Shown: in pieces, positions 35,865 through 48,394 of the stretch
How the letters are laid out: each line of letters begins with the position of its first letter
Numbering within the stretch: position 1 is the first letter of the stretch
Program-made: the position numbers and the translations under genes
Notes under the pieces: model-generated
Told to the model about the DNA's origin: nothing
Databases searched by the model: none
The model's input: the letters and a program-made list of their open reading frames with translations, nothing else
Assembly: GCA_009801015.1 (NCBI GenBank)
Contig: VHZZ01000274.1
Location: forward strand, 126,761-179,305
Source: Silene noctiflora
Taxonomy: Eukaryota > Streptophyta > Magnoliopsida > Caryophyllales > Caryophyllaceae
Direction of reading: 5' to 3'
Length of the DNA stretch: 52,545 bases

Positions 35865-37372
35865 GCTGTGCCTCTTAAGTCTTTTGCTCTAAGGCTTCTC
35901 GGCTAGCATATTTCTCTAAGAAGGAAAAAAGGGTTATTTTTTGTGAACTTGGTCGACATTTTCTCGTGGTTATTCAAGAATCTGCACATATACCTCAGTT
36001 TTGATACCAGCAGAAGTGAAGTAAGCAATGTTTTTTTTGGGATTCTACTAGGTTGGCAAGAATACCGTTTCGCAATGCCAGTTTATTTTAGCTAGTAATT
36101 TCCATGTCAATATTTGATGTGTTTATTTGCTAGTACAGGCAAATTATATTGGTGTATAAAGTCACCATTTTGTTTTGGTTTGAGAACAGCCATTGGAAAA
36201 ACATGAAGGTTTCTGACGGATATGAAGTCGTATATTTACTTCCTGAAATGACATTTGCTTGTTTCCGATTTCCAGTTCTTTGGTTATGGAGTACTTGTAT
36301 TTTTTGTGCAAAAGGGAGTCGTAAAGTCAACTTATTATTGATCCCGATATAACTTGGGTTATGAATTGCGATCCCACAAGCCATGACTTTATAAGTTAAG
36401 CTAGTCGACATTTGTGGTGGTCTCGTTGTTTTCCATCTGAAACATGAGATTCTTATTCTTTTGTGGTGATTGTCTATATATTCATTTGTTTTGGAGAATG
36501 ACAACAATATTCAGTGGATAACCAATAAATTGGCCAATCAATTTATTTGGTAAATATATTGATGAATATGCCTTACTGTTTTTCAAAATGTATAATTCAC
36601 TTACTGCGTTTTTCAAAATGTTTTTGTCGACAACATCTTGAAATAACACCATTCAATAATATAGTTATAGCTTAAATTATCCTTAACTCGTGATATTTGC
36701 TATTTATCAAACACGTTTTCTTAATAATGAAAATAAATACGAAAGGCGAAACCTACAATTAAAAACCGGGATCTAAAATCTGCTTTTATTCATCGACAAA
36801 ATGGACCTAAATGTCCCCATGTACTTGTGAATTGTGACTTGTGATCCTTCAATTGCCTATTGGGTAGATCTGGTAAGATCGACTAGACCCAAACGACTCG
36901 GTCTTATTCATCCAACCCGAACCCGAATTGAGGATCCGACCTTGACCCGACCCTATTTAACCCGATACGAATGTTTATTATCGCATATTGACCGTTATTC
37001 CAAAACAACTCAGTAACAATCACCCGAAAATGACCTAAACCCGATCTGGTCGGAATTCTTACAAACTCGAACAACTCGAAATGAAATTAACCTGACCCAA
37101 ACCCGACTCGATTAACCCGTTTCCAGGTCTATAGTATTGGGAGTTGGGACCCCTCTTTTTCTCATACAAACCACTTTTCCTTTTTCTTTATTCCCCTACC
37201 CAATTGTTTGATTGTTTCCCATATTCATTGATTGATTGATCTTTCCAAACTCCCCACTTCTCACTTCTTCAATCAATAATAACCTCAGTTAATCCTTGCA
37301 TTCTCTCTATTTACCCTCTTGCTTCAAAACCCACAATTTTTTTTACAGCAGTAAACAACAACAACAACAATC
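35865..37372. other. Intergenic region: ARID-ELM2 3' end and UBC promoter
   Basis: The first few hundred bases are probably 3' UTR. A dispersed repeat rich in ACCCGAACCCGA and CGACCC motifs covers about 36880-37130. The last 200 bases are the CT-rich leader of the UBC gene, ending in a run of CAA triplets (ACAACAACAACAACAATC) directly before the ATG. Such CAA-rich leaders are known to favour efficient translation. No other gene is visible. Confidence 0.5.
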
Positions 37373-40147
37373 ATGTCTTCCCCAAGCAAAAGAAGAGAGA
37401 TGGATTTGATGAAACTGTGAACCCTTTTTAATCTTATCACATTAAGTTTTGATCTTGTTCATATTTAATTGCAGTTTCTTTTTATTCTTTTTTTGATGGG
37501 TTTTTTGTATTTCTTGTGTTTGTGTTTTGCAGGATGATGAGTGATTATAAGGTTGAGATGATTAATGATAGTATGCAAGAATTTTATGTGGAATTTCATG
37601 GCCCTAATGAAAGTAATTTTCTTTCTTTCTTCTTTGATTTATGTTAAAATATTTGCTGTTTTTGGTTGATAGTTTCTGATTTAGTCAGTTTCATCTTGTT
37701 AGATCATCTTTTATTTTTATCCCAAATCCTTGTTTAAGACGGGTTTATCTGTCTTTAACTTAAAACGGGTCAAATAGGTCAAATAGGATAGATGAGAAGA
37801 AAGCAATATTCTTAGGGGCTACCAAAAAGCTTGTTCTATCCTAGGGAGTGATATTGACCCGTTTTAAGAGAGACCAACTGGTTGGGGTATTCAATTATTC
37901 ATAACTGGTCTCAAGCCTTAATAGAAGAGGAGATTTTCTGTAGGTTTTTGTCAAGCCGCGGAACTCGAGTAGGGTTGTACATTGTCACATCTATAGAAGT
38001 GAAAGTTGAACAATGTTTCAGACCTGTATGAATTTGTTCTGAGAGATTCTTGTCATTTCTCCTCTTACTTTTTATTTTAGCTTATACATGGAGCTATGGA
38101 GGGACATTTTAAGTGTATGAATTGGAACTCCGTATATGTGTTTTTATTGTATACTACAAAACATGACTTGTTGAATGATGACACGAAAGGTAAACGGAAT
38201 TTGGTTGTTGGCAGGTCCCTATCATAAAGGGGTGTGGCGAATTAGAGTGGAGCTTCCTGATGCTTACCCCTACAAATCTCCATCAATAGGATTTATAAAT
38301 AAGATATACCATCCTAATGTCGATGAGATGTGAGTCGCTTTTAGCTCCTATACCTCTTACTTTATCATTTACATGAACCCAACTTTTAATATTGATGTGA
38401 TTAAGCTTCTATTTAACAAGAATATTATTTCGAGTCTCCTGCATATTATGGCAAAGTTAAAGGGAGTTCGAATGTTTGCAATCTTACCCTTGTTATCTAG
38501 AAAGTAGATAGGCTGTTTTCAGAGGACGTATTGTAAATTTGTTTTCAGAGGATGTATCGTAAATTTTGCGTCAACTACTTCGTATGCTAACCGTTAATAC
38601 ACAAGGCAATGATTATATAGTTTAGCGAGTAATTGTGCATTATTCCATCACATTCCTAGAGCCAAAGAATATCCAATCTTTGGTTTCACTGGAAATGGAA
38701 ATAACTTTTGTTAGTTAACCTTCTTGAAATTGGCAAACTAACATTTCAGGTCGGGATCTGTTTGTCTTGATGTTATTAATCAGACTTGGAGTCCGATGTT
38801 TGGTATGTCCAAGCTCTTTCATATCATTATAGAAAGTTAATGAGTTGTTTCTGTCACTGGCTAAAGAAAGCTTATGTTTCCCAGATTTGGTGAATGTTTT
38901 CGAGGTGTTCCTCCCACAACTCCTTTTGTACCCAAACCCTTCCGATCCCCTTAATGGGGAGGCTGCTGCGCTGATGAATAGCGACAAGGCTGCATATGAG
39001 AAAAGAGTTAAAGGTATCAGCATTAATGCTTCTGTTTCATGCTTTTGTTTTTAGCTAACAGAACAATCATATATCGTGACTTGTGCTACTTGTATCCTTG
39101 TTGATCCTCCCTTAACTGAGCTTATTAACTTATTTGTGTTGTATGAGGTGCTTCACTGAGCTATATGTGCTTCTTATCTTGTAAATTACCCCATTATCTA
39201 ATTCTCAGTCTCAATATTGATCTAGGAGAGGAGTTGGTTGTCGCGGCATATTTTCTGTATTCGTGCCATGAATGCTGATGATATAGCCTCAAAATGCAAT
39301 TGTGCTAACCTTCAAACCCTTATAACTCAGTCGCAATGTAGTGAGGTTCTCATTCTCCGGGAGATCACTCTTTTATTTTCCTTGTGTCCATTGATGTTTG
39401 TAGACTTGTAGGATGGTCCAGTACTACATATTCCTTTTATTGATTCCTCGCATTAGCGAACTTTGGAGTTCACCTAAGGGCCAGCTATTTGATGGCATCA
39501 AACATTCAATTTCAAGATACCTCTCTACAATAGAAATCTAGTTCTGAATTCGAAATAAAGGAAAGCCTTGTGTTTCTTATCCCTGCCTGCTGAATTATGG
39601 AGAAACAACAAAATCGCATGAGAAGTCATTTTTCTTTTCCGCTTCAGGATAAATTTTATATTGATCAACGTGTCTTGTGTTTATCCGTTTCTCCGAAACT
39701 GTACTTTTGATCTGTTGACGTGATACTCTCCCTCCGAGACAAGTCAGGACATTGATGCATATTTTCCCCCCATAAAATAGCCACGCCCAAAACTTCGACA
39801 TGCTCCTGAATTAGTCGTGTGTAGCTGAGCCTATGTAGAATAGGCGTTAATCATCTTACCATCCACTAAAGAAGTGTAAGCTTCTCCATTAGATGAAATT
39901 TTGTTTCATTAATTTGCGGTATTTGTTCGAAGGGAAACATTTTGCCAATCAATTAATCCCATATCAGTAAAATTATAATGCTTTGGTATATCTTATGTCT
40001 ATACAATATTCTCCAGAGTACTGTGAGAAGTATGCGAAACCCGAAGATGCAGGAGCTGCTCCTGAAGAAAAGACTAGCGATGAAGAATTGACTGAAGATG
40101 AAGATGCTTCAAGTGATGAAGAGATGGTCGGTCCAGCCGATCCCTAG
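37373..40147 (+). CDS. UBC5: Ubiquitin-conjugating enzyme E2, UBC4/UBC5 type
   Basis: The six exons are 37373-37416, 37533-37612, 38215-38329, 38750-38802, 38885-39013 and 40017-40147; all are in phase and give 183 aa. The protein begins [15 protein letters not shown] and contains a full UBC fold. The HPN triad is at residues 74-76 (KIYHPNVDE), and the catalytic cysteine is C85 in [12 protein letters not shown]. An acidic tail ([20 protein letters not shown]) extends beyond the core, as in the class III-like UBE2H/UBC4-5-6 group. It accepts ubiquitin from E1 as a thioester and passes it on with an E3. Length and sequence match the Arabidopsis UBC4/UBC5 group closely; I cannot tell which of the two is the true orthologue. 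The RHB1A-like E3 is about 18 kb away, but a functional link is only speculation. Confidence 0.95.
37758..37875. mobile_element. Inverted-repeat element in UBC intron 2
   Basis: ACTTAAAACGGGTCAAATAG near 37757 pairs with ATATTGACCCGTTTTAAGAG near 37855. A further TTTAAGACGGGTTTATC copy lies just upstream. It is a small non-coding MITE-like hairpin. Confidence 0.5.
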
Positions 40148-41185
40148 TTTCGAGCACCTACAGAGTTTCACTATGCTATTGCATTTAACTTGTATGTGTA
40201 CATTATGCTTTAGGTCTGGTTTATTGATCATTAGCTTATTGTAAAGACACTACTTCGGTGGGGTATTTCTGGGAGCAAAAATACTCGTGTAAAACCGTTT
40301 TACACAAGTGTTAATGTAAAACCGGTTCTTATTTTATTTAACTGCCCATGTATTTGTTCCCAAACTACTGCAGTTTGTTGGATTCTCTGTAAATAAATGT
40401 ACACATCCTTCAAGCATTGCAAGCAGAACTCGAGGATAGCAATTGATGATACGGTAATTATTTTGCAATCTGGGAAATATTCTGATATGCCTTGCTTCAA
40501 TTGTGACTTGTCTTTGATCCTTGAGGACAAGGATCATTTCAAGAAGCGGGTATTGATACACACCCATTATATAAGGAAGGGTATTTTAGTTATTTTCGTT
40601 TTAGTTATTCTCCTTGTGGCTATATAAGCCACAAACGATCCTTTGAACCGTTTATGAAAAACAATGCCAACCCAAACGATCCAACCCACAAAAACTACAG
40701 CATGTCGTCTTGCACTAAAATTTGTTCGTTTGAACTCTTTGTCTAGATAAGCTCAAATTAGATTGGTTATGGTTGTACAATAATAGTATTTGTGTATATT
40801 TACGGTAAGTAGACTATACAACCAGTTCCAATCGAGAATCTTGGACGCGAACCGTTCCAAAGACTTGTAATCGGTTCTTGGTAACATAGCACGAAAGGCA
40901 GAAAGTTGTATACTTAGCCAACTTGTGCCTTCTGAACTCAATGACTGTTAGGCTCGGCACCATGCTTTCCCGAGCCCAATATGACATGACACGAATATTC
41001 ATTTTTATCAAATTGACCCGACTCAGCCCAATCTGATCCGTATTCTTGCAGACTTGATAGTTGATATAAGTCATATAACCCTAATTGACCGGCGAATTCA
41101 GTCTTTCAGAGAATCAAAGAGTCTTGAACCCTAAAAATTATTTACTCAACCAAATCCCCAAATCGATCAAGAGTGAAAGTGAAAG
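40148..41185. other. Intergenic region between the UBC and mTERF genes
   Basis: It holds the UBC 3' UTR and the promoter of the mTERF gene. A short inverted repeat (CTCGTGTAAAACCGTTTTACACAAG, about 40284-40308) lies in the 3' flank. A dispersed-repeat fragment with GCCCGA/TGACCCGACTCAGCCC motifs occupies about 40950-41060. No additional gene is seen. Confidence 0.5.
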
Positions 41186-42337
41186 ATGCTGAGTTCGCTT
41201 TGCCGATACAGGTTTCAATCAAGCCTTTATTATGTGCATTATAATTTCCAAAATCTTGTTCTCTATTCAACCAAATCCCCAAATCAATCAAACAATTCAT
41301 CCCCAAATCATCAAATTTACTCTGATTATTTNGTTAATAATCTGGGTTTCTCTCCTCAACAAGCACTCTCTACTTCCCCCAAATTCCGTTTCAAGTATGG
41401 TAACGACTTCAAATTCTATGGTAATGCTAATTCTGTTGTTGATTTTCTAAAACAACATGATTTTGATGATACCCATATTAAAAAGATTGTATTTTCTTTC
41501 CCTTCAATCTTAACTTATAATATTGATAGAACCCTAAAACCCAAATTTAAGCTTCTTCAAGATCATGGTGTTTCTGGGTTTAATTTAGTTTCTGTTATTT
41601 CAAAAAATCCTCAATTTTTATCAACAGATATGGATAAAATTATGAATGATCTCAAGGAAATTATGGGTAGTAATGAAAGCACGATGAAGCTTTTTAATAG
41701 ATCTCATTTTTTAATGAATTCATCTGGTCTGTTAAATATTGCATTGTTGAAGAATGAGTATGGTGTTGATGATAAAGCTATTCGGAAAGGAATTCTTAAT
41801 CATTCTAGAACCTATTTGAGAAAACCCGAGTTTTTTCGAAATATATTGATTAAGGTTGAAGAGGAATTAGGGATTCCTCGAGATTCTGGGGTGTTTTTTC
41901 ATGGCGTGTTTTTGCTATGTAATTTTAGTAAGGAGATGATCGACTCGAAATGTCAGCTGTTAAAAAGCTTTGGATGGACTGAACATGATATTTCTGAATT
42001 AATGAGGAGACAGCCAAATGCTTTCCATATATCTGAAGAAAATATGAGGAAAAAGTTGGGTTTTTTGATGACTGAGCTTGGTTACAAGCCTCATTTCTTA
42101 TCTGCAAATGCTTGTTTGTTGGGTTATAGCCTCGAGAAGCGATTGGCGCCTAGGCATCGGGTGTTGTCGATTTTGAAGGAGAAGGATTTGTTAGGTTGCA
42201 ACTTCTCTACTGCGGCCGGTAAAAATGAGAAGCAGTTTTTACAGATGCTTGAACGTTTTAAGAAGGATGTACCAGGTCTTGTTGAACTTTATCAAAGTAG
42301 CAAAGGTTGTTCCAAAATTGACACCATTTCGAATTGA
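41186..42337 (+). CDS. mTERF-family organelle protein
   Basis: This is a single uninterrupted reading frame of 383 aa, as is common for the large intronless plant mTERF clade. The N-terminus (MLSSLCRYRFQSSLYYVHY) is rich in Ser, Arg and Tyr with no acidic residues for the first 45 positions, so it looks like a mitochondrial or plastid transit peptide. From about residue 75 a series of mTERF helix repeats follows (for example VVDFLKQHDFDDTHIKKIVFSFPSIL, KFKLLQDHGVSGFNLVSVISKNPQFL and LLKSFGWTEHDISELMRRQPNAF). mTERF proteins bind organelle nucleic acid and affect transcription, splicing or ribosome assembly. The specific target is unknown. One codon (TTN at 41330-41332) is ambiguous, Phe or Leu. 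The sequence just around the stop codon is locally duplicated downstream (42360-42400). Confidence 0.92.
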   Translation: MLSSLCRYRFQSSLYYVHYNFQNLVLYSTKSPNQSNNSSPNHQIYSDYXVNNLGFSPQQALSTSPKFRFKYGNDFKFYGNANSVVDFLKQHDFDDTHIKKIVFSFPSILTYNIDRTLKPKFKLLQDHGVSGFNLVSVISKNPQFLSTDMDKIMNDLKEIMGSNESTMKLFNRSHFLMNSSGLLNIALLKNEYGVDDKAIRKGILNHSRTYLRKPEFFRNILIKVEEELGIPRDSGVFFHGVFLLCNFSKEMIDSKCQLLKSFGWTEHDISELMRRQPNAFHISEENMRKKLGFLMTELGYKPHFLSANACLLGYSLEKRLAPRHRVLSILKEKDLLGCNFSTAAGKNEKQFLQMLERFKKDVPGLVELYQSSKGCSKIDTISN

Positions 42338-43900
42338 TGCTAATCCCTCTCTTAGCCAAGCCTATATAGTTCTTTACCAAAGTAGCAAAGGTTTGTCCAA
42401 CTATTGTCAAATGTCCCTCAGATTTCGTGTATGATCATTTTACCAGGTTCTATTTTAGTTAATTCTATCTTTCTCCAAAATCCAAATCATTTGTTGACCT
42501 GTTCTATGGTTTGTGAGGGGTATTTTAATCTAATGTATACAAATGAACGAGGCACAGGGGCCAGGAAGTATGTTCAATTTTGGATTGTTGCTGACTTTTA
42601 TAGTCAGCCATGATTGAGGTTAGTTTATATGGTTTCGTACTAAGGATGGCAAGATTCTTCCGTCTGGTTTCCACATTGATCAGGTATGAAATGCTCGAAG
42701 TCTTCTGCAATCCTGTTGATCTTGGTTCGGTCTGAACTCTCATCCCTCAGATTTCATGTATGACATCTTACAAGTTCTATTTTGTTGTCGGGATACTCCC
42801 TCTGTCCAAATCATTTATTGACCGTTTTAATTCTTTGCGAGGATTATTTTGATCTAATGTATAATGTATACAAATGAAGGAGACCCAGAGAGTATATTAG
42901 ATTTTGGATTGTGGCTGACTGCTATTGTCAGCCATGATTAAGTTTAGTTCATATGGTTTCGTAGCAAGGATGGTAACGATCTCGGCAGCTATGTTGTACC
43001 ATTTTAGTGTAAAAGATTAAAGAAATTTTTTGTTTGTGATAACAGAGGTTCTGGCTATAACCTCGGTTTTGTGTACTAACCTTACCGGTTTCATTTGAAT
43101 TATTTTTGAACAGTGTGAATTCAAAAATATAATTACTCGGATCCGCTCAAGTTTTATTCGCTTAAATATGCAAGTTTTAAAAAATAAGTTGGGAAGAAAA
43201 CCATAATTCCAATTTTCTACAACAAACCACGGTTAAAGAAAAAATAAGTATGTTTGTTATTATAGAATAGTAAAGAAAAAAACGGGTTAAAAAAATCTTT
43301 AGATAATATAGTAAGAAATCGTCTTTCCCAAATTTTGGTGCTACGACATGGAGTACATGATCACAAGTCTACAAGGCATAAACCAAATCATTTGAAACAT
43401 TTTTGAACAGTGTGAAACTAAAAATATAACTACTCGGATCGGCTCAAGTTTTACTCGCTTCAATACGCAAGTTTTTAAAAAATATGTTGAGAAAAAAACC
43501 CACAATTCCAATTTTCTTACAATAAATCACGGTTACAAAAAAAGAGTATATTCAGGGCCGACAAAGTTATGGCCCGACACAAACTCAAGAATTTTTTTTT
43601 GATGGCGGTTAAAAAAAAAAAAACTCGAGAAAACTTCCAAAAAGCAGAATCGAAATTGGGATGTCATATGGATGTGCATCTCCGTTGCGCTATTTGTCCT
43701 ATAAATACAAATGGTTTGATACTTAACCCGTCTTAAATTTAAAATGAATAATGCCGTCTTAAAGACAAATTTCCAGTTGAATAATTCAGTGAAAAACCGT
43801 CTCTCCTAAATTTTGGTGCTCCGAATCTACGACATGCAGTACATGACTACAAGTGTAGAAGACTAGAAGGCATGAGGCAACGGGTGAGGCGGTAAAAATA
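42338..43900. repeat. Intergenic region made largely of local tandem duplications
   Basis: The end of the mTERF gene (CTTTATCAAAGTAGCAAAGGT, about 42285) recurs at 42371. A segment of about 240 bases recurs at about 42406-42655 and 42745-42985 (CCCTCAGATTTCRTGTATGA.. GTCAGCCATGATT.. ATGGTTTCGTA). A second segment recurs at about 43095-43255 and 43395-43555 (TTTTTGAACAGTGTGAA.. CTACTCGGATC.. GCTCAAGTTTT.. CCAATTTTCT). A third (TCTYCCAAATTTTGGTGCT.. CGACATGNAGTACATGA) recurs at 43320-43385 and 43800-43875. There is no coding potential. Confidence 0.75.
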
Positions 43901-45470
43901 ACAAGTCTTTACCGGATGTGTGGGTCACTTTGTTGTCGAGCTCATCACTCCACCTTATAATATCAGTTTTCTTCTATTGTTCCATTTCTTCGCGTTTTCC
44001 GAGGTATTTTCTCCCATCTCTTTCGTATTCTATCGTCTCCGATCTTCGCAATCCGCGATTTTATCCATTCTTCGCTGTATGTCTTCGTTTTTCTCTATCA
44101 TTTAACCTAATTTTATCGTAGTTATTGTAAATCATTGTAATTATAGTTATAATTTCTTGATATTGTGATTTGATGACTTATGTTTTTTGTTGAATTAATT
44201 GCTTTTGATGTGCGAATTCGATCGTTTTGTTAATTTGAGCTGAATTAGGATTAGTTTGATGAGAAGTAGAGATTTAGTATTGATTTTTAGGATTATTGTT
44301 AACTATGATTCTATGATTGTGCTTTTTGATGATTTTGATGAAGATTTAGTGCTTAAATCTTCAGTTTATTAGTTGTTGTGCGTATGATGATGTATGCCGA
44401 ATGTATGATTTTGATGATTTGCTTCATCTTTGGATATTTAATGGCTTGGATACTGTGTTGTTCATCCTAGTTTCAATGTAAGAAGTTTAGCAATCTTATT
44501 TTGGTTTTGATTATACGAAAACTTAATGAGACGGTTGTATGCATACAAATAATTGTTACTCCTTCAATTCGGTTGCGCGTTGTGTGTCCGACTCATGGAG
44601 TACAACACGATACTTCATTTTAGACCAAATAATTGAAAGCTTTGCAGAAATATCTGCATCCCGCACAGAACTTTTGAGTTCTTTTTAAGTTGCTATATTG
44701 CATTGCTAACTGATCCTCTTAAAATTTCTAATTGATGTTCAGCCCCTGAATTTCGAATCACGGTTCCACCACCGTACATGTATATAACAATTTCACACAA
44801 GATTCACTGAATGTGTATTAGTGGATGAAAAATATGGAATTGAGTTTCAATTGAAGGTCCGAATAATGTTAGATAGCATCATCACCCGAGGGCAAAAATG
44901 TTTTGTTTGCATTGCTTTTGATTCTGATGCAAAGAATTGGCTGGTTAGGTTTTTGCTCTAAGGTGATCGTGTTTGTTCCTTGAAGTAATTGACTTAGCTT
45001 GTGAGGGTTGACGTTTCGAGGGTTGATGTTTATGTGAGTGATTACTGTGTGGAAGCTGTGTATCAATATAAAGCTTGGTATTGTTGAATCCTGCTTATTG
45101 GTTAGCATATGTTCATCTGTAGAGCTCTCAACACTGCGAAGTATATAAAAGATAAAAAATTGGAACACCTGTGGTTCATGGCAGTGACTTAGGTGATCGT
45201 TTTGTCTAAGTGAGACTCTGGGCTGTGCAAAATGTTCTCGGAGATGTTTTGTTGTGTCACTCAATCAGATGAGATCATGAGACAGTAAAGACTTACTTTT
45301 AGTTCATAGGATGAAACACATGGCTGATGTAGGCGCGTGTTTTTCATTATTAATGTTGCATGACTCTGCATAATATGATATATTTGTGAAATTTTCCGGC
45401 TTTTGTTTTTGTATTAATTCTTATTGATTTTCTTTGGTTGTTCTATTATTAGATAGCCTGATTTCCAAAG
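43901..45470 (+). promoter_or_regulatory. Promoter, 5' UTR and leader intron of the ATI-like gene
   Basis: A CT-rich stretch ending GCGTTTTCCGAG|GTATTTT (donor at 44004) looks like a non-coding first exon. The acceptor TTATTAG at 45451-45452 lies 18 bases before the start codon. An intron of about 1.45 kb in the leader is therefore likely, and nothing in it looks coding. The boundaries are inferred from splice motifs only. Confidence 0.5.
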
Positions 45471-47500
45471 ATGGCTGATAATGAGGGAGAGGAAGCTATC
45501 TCGCATGCAAATGAAGGTGAAGTTCCGAAGACTGCTGAAAATGAGGAGGGAGCACGTGGAAATGATTGGGAAGTTGTATCACTAACGGCATCAGCATATG
45601 CAGCAGCTCCTGGGCCAAAGGGAGATGAATCTATTCATGAGGATAATGGCACTGCGGTAACTGGGAACGAAGAACCAGAAACTTCGCAGACTCTGTTTAT
45701 GTCTGGTCATTTTGTGTTTCCACCAAGTCAACATGAGAATTTGCCAATCGTGCCTGAAAAAGTAGAACATCCCACGGGTGATCAACAACACGACCTTGTT
45801 TCTGAAATGAATGTGTTGAAAGAGGGCAAGTTTGAGGAGAAGGAAAATGATAAATGGGGGATCGAAGGGTTGGATGTGAGCAAAGAATTTCCTGATATTC
45901 CTTTATTCGAGGAAAATGTTAATGAACAGACCGCTTCGCATGGGCTGAATGTTGGTGATAAAGAAGAGGACTTTTATGAGGCTGTTATTGGTGGTTCAGG
46001 TGCATATGATGGAAGTGCTGTTGTAGATGATCTAGTTGAAGCATCTAACGATGTTAGAGATCCATCATATCCAATTTCTCAGGTTCCAGAATTAGGAAAG
46101 GAGGATGAAACTGATGACTCTGAGCTCCCTTGTGAGGCATGGTGGAAAAGAGGAGTGGCCTCCTTGTGTGCTCAAGCAAAAGAAACTAGTGGATTCTGGT
46201 CTATTTTTGTTGCTGCAGCTGTAATGGGTCTTGTCGTTCTCGGACAGAGGTGGCAGCAGGAGAGGTGGCAAGTTTTGCACCAGAGGTGGCAGCTCAGCGT
46301 TGGCGATGAGGTATATAAATGTTGTTCTAGATGTTCATTTGTTGTGCGATCCTGGGTTAATGTGAAACTGACTACACTGCCTAAAAGTCTCCCCCTCTTT
46401 GCAGGCTTGAGATAACCGTTGATCATTACTCACAATGGTAGTTTAGCTTTTTAGGTGTAAGATTACAATTGCTGCATTGCAGTAAATTTATATGGTAATA
46501 TTAGCTACTTATGAAAGTTGCGAGGATTTGACATTGATGATATCTGTTATCTATTGCATTGCTGCATGAAGTAGGCTGGTATGTGTAGTTTAATACGTTT
46601 TTATTTATGGATGTATTAGCTCTCACATATCTCTGTAGCCTGCATATTACACTGTACATGTTTCTTCCTATTTTAGGAGTTTTAGGTGTTGCCCTATGCT
46701 TGTAAAGTTGAAGCGCAACATAGAGCATTGAACTGCTAGAGCCAATGCTAGCGAAAGACAAATTTGAGTCTCTATTCCTGTTCTTAGAATAGGATAGGCC
46801 GATAGGTAGCCCTGGAAATGGTGAACTAGTTATTTCCTATTTGCTTTCTGATGGACCGAGGGTATAATCATTCGGAAGAAATTTGTTTCAGTTTGAGTGA
46901 GTCGCTCCTAAAAAAAAAAAAAAATTGCTTCTTGGAGTTGTAGAAATTGTTAATGATGATCGCTGTCCATCCCATTCATGCTTTTTCTTACTTGAATATT
47001 ACCGCCTGCCTAGTTTTGATCGGTGATGTTTATTACAGTCTGCGGAGTATGTTCTTTTTCTGTGTTCTTTATATTATGGGGTGATGCAAATCTACAATAA
47101 TGTCTAATACAGTTACTGAAAAGCAGAGAGTATGACAAGGTTAAATGTGCTAGTTCCCATGAATTTTGATAAGGCTTGTTAGTGTAACCATGCAAAAAAA
47201 AATTGTGGCGCGAGTCATTTATTAACTACTAAGCCAATTATCAATCTATGGAATCCGTTTTGTTATTTGCCGTTCACTTAATTGCACTCTGCCATGAAAT
47301 GGCAATATAGGGGATTGTTTTTTTTTGTCGCTGTATTTTTTGTCATTGAGAATCAGACTTGTTATTTGTCTTTCTGTATCAACTCAAGTTCCTATATGTT
47401 CTTTCAGAAATCGGGAAGGATTTTATCACGCTTGAAAGATGTGATTATTGGTGGAAGTCGCCGTGGTACTTACGTCACTGCTGCCTCAGCTGAGCATTAA
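45471..47500 (+). CDS. ATI1: ATG8-interacting protein (ATI1/ATI2-like)
   Basis: The exons are 45471-46310 and 47408-47500, giving 310 aa. NDWEVVSLTASAYAAAPGP near the N-terminus is the signature of the plant ATI family. W33-E-V-V36 within it is an ATG8-interacting motif (W-x-x-[LIV]). A second candidate, Y169-E-A-V172, follows acidic residues (KEEDFYEAV). The middle part is acidic and probably disordered. A conserved C-terminal block has CEAWWKRG, one membrane helix (about F242-L257, FWSIFVAAAVMGLVVL) and GQRWQQERWQVLHQRWQ, followed by a basic tail (SRLKDVIIGGSRRG). In Arabidopsis, ATI1 and ATI2 mark ER- and plastid-derived bodies that go to the vacuole by selective autophagy. The protein is somewhat longer than the Arabidopsis ones, mostly in the acidic part. 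Family assignment is strong; ATI1 rather than ATI2 is a guess. Confidence 0.9.
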
Positions 47501-48394
47501 GATGATGACGAAAATTTACATGAACCTTCTTTCATTCCTTGCTTATTCGATGATGATGATGATGATGATAAAGAATGTGATGACTCGAGACAGTTTTCTT
47601 GCATCAGAAGATGCATACTTTTTAATACACTTTTAATTGCTTTCGTTCATGTTTTGTCAATATTGCTGGTCGGATTATGCTTTTTCCCCTAAAATGGCTT
47701 TGATTGGAGTGCTTAATGTAGAGATGGGAGTGATACGAAACTTTGCTTGATATTGTAAGGTGGAAAACATCGTTATTTAGGCGAAAGCTGTACAGTCAAT
47801 ATGTGCTGGCTTAAAGTGACACAGACTTTGTGAGAACTTGTTTTCATCCAAATGTCTGTTAGTTCGTCTGATGTCTTCTGCCCTGAACATATATTACAGT
47901 CCGCTATTAAATTGGAGTTGTTTGAAACGAAATCTCTGTTATGTAGGCGAAAGCTGCAGAGTCAATATGAGCTATTCTCGGGACAGAAGGTCTTGGTTGT
48001 GCTGATTGACATGAACCATCTGATTCTTGCGGCCCTTGCATAGAATTTCTCACGATATAAAACCAGAAGAATGTGGCAAAAGCTAGGGCTAATTCGTTCA
48101 TAAAAACGGAACTGAAGCTCCAGTGTATATTCAATAATGATTTTCTGATGCGAAGTTAACTTTGGATTGCAACACTACACAACATTCACAAGGCACAGAT
48201 AATTAGTATCAGTTGCTTGCATCAAAAGCTCCAGAAGCGAGATGGCGAAGTACACACTAGTGTTTAATACAAACAGATTCCTAATTTGTTTCAAGAGCAT
48301 ATATACATGCTGCTAACATGACAGTCGAGAAGCTGCAGTCGAGAAGCTGAAGCAATTACAGTATTACACCATATACATCACCAAGCCATCCTAG
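47501..48394. other. 3' flank of the ATI-like gene
   Basis: It contains a GAT microsatellite (about 47549-47571) and a local duplication (GTTATNTAGGCGAAAGCTG.. GTCAATATG.GCT at about 47772 and 47941). A tandem CAGTCGAGAAGCTG pair lies at 48324-48351. If the - strand exon at 48395-48445 is real, the right part of this stretch is its 3' UTR. No other gene is visible. Confidence 0.5.

Noticed and set aside
36880-37130. ACCCGA-rich stretch considered as a telomere-like or regulatory array
   Set aside because: Spacing is irregular and similar fragments occur at 25310-25460 and 40950-41060, so it is a decayed dispersed repeat.
47549-47571. GAT triplet run considered as part of an acidic coding tail
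   Set aside because: It lies downstream of the ATI-like stop codon and is a plain microsatellite in the 3' flank.
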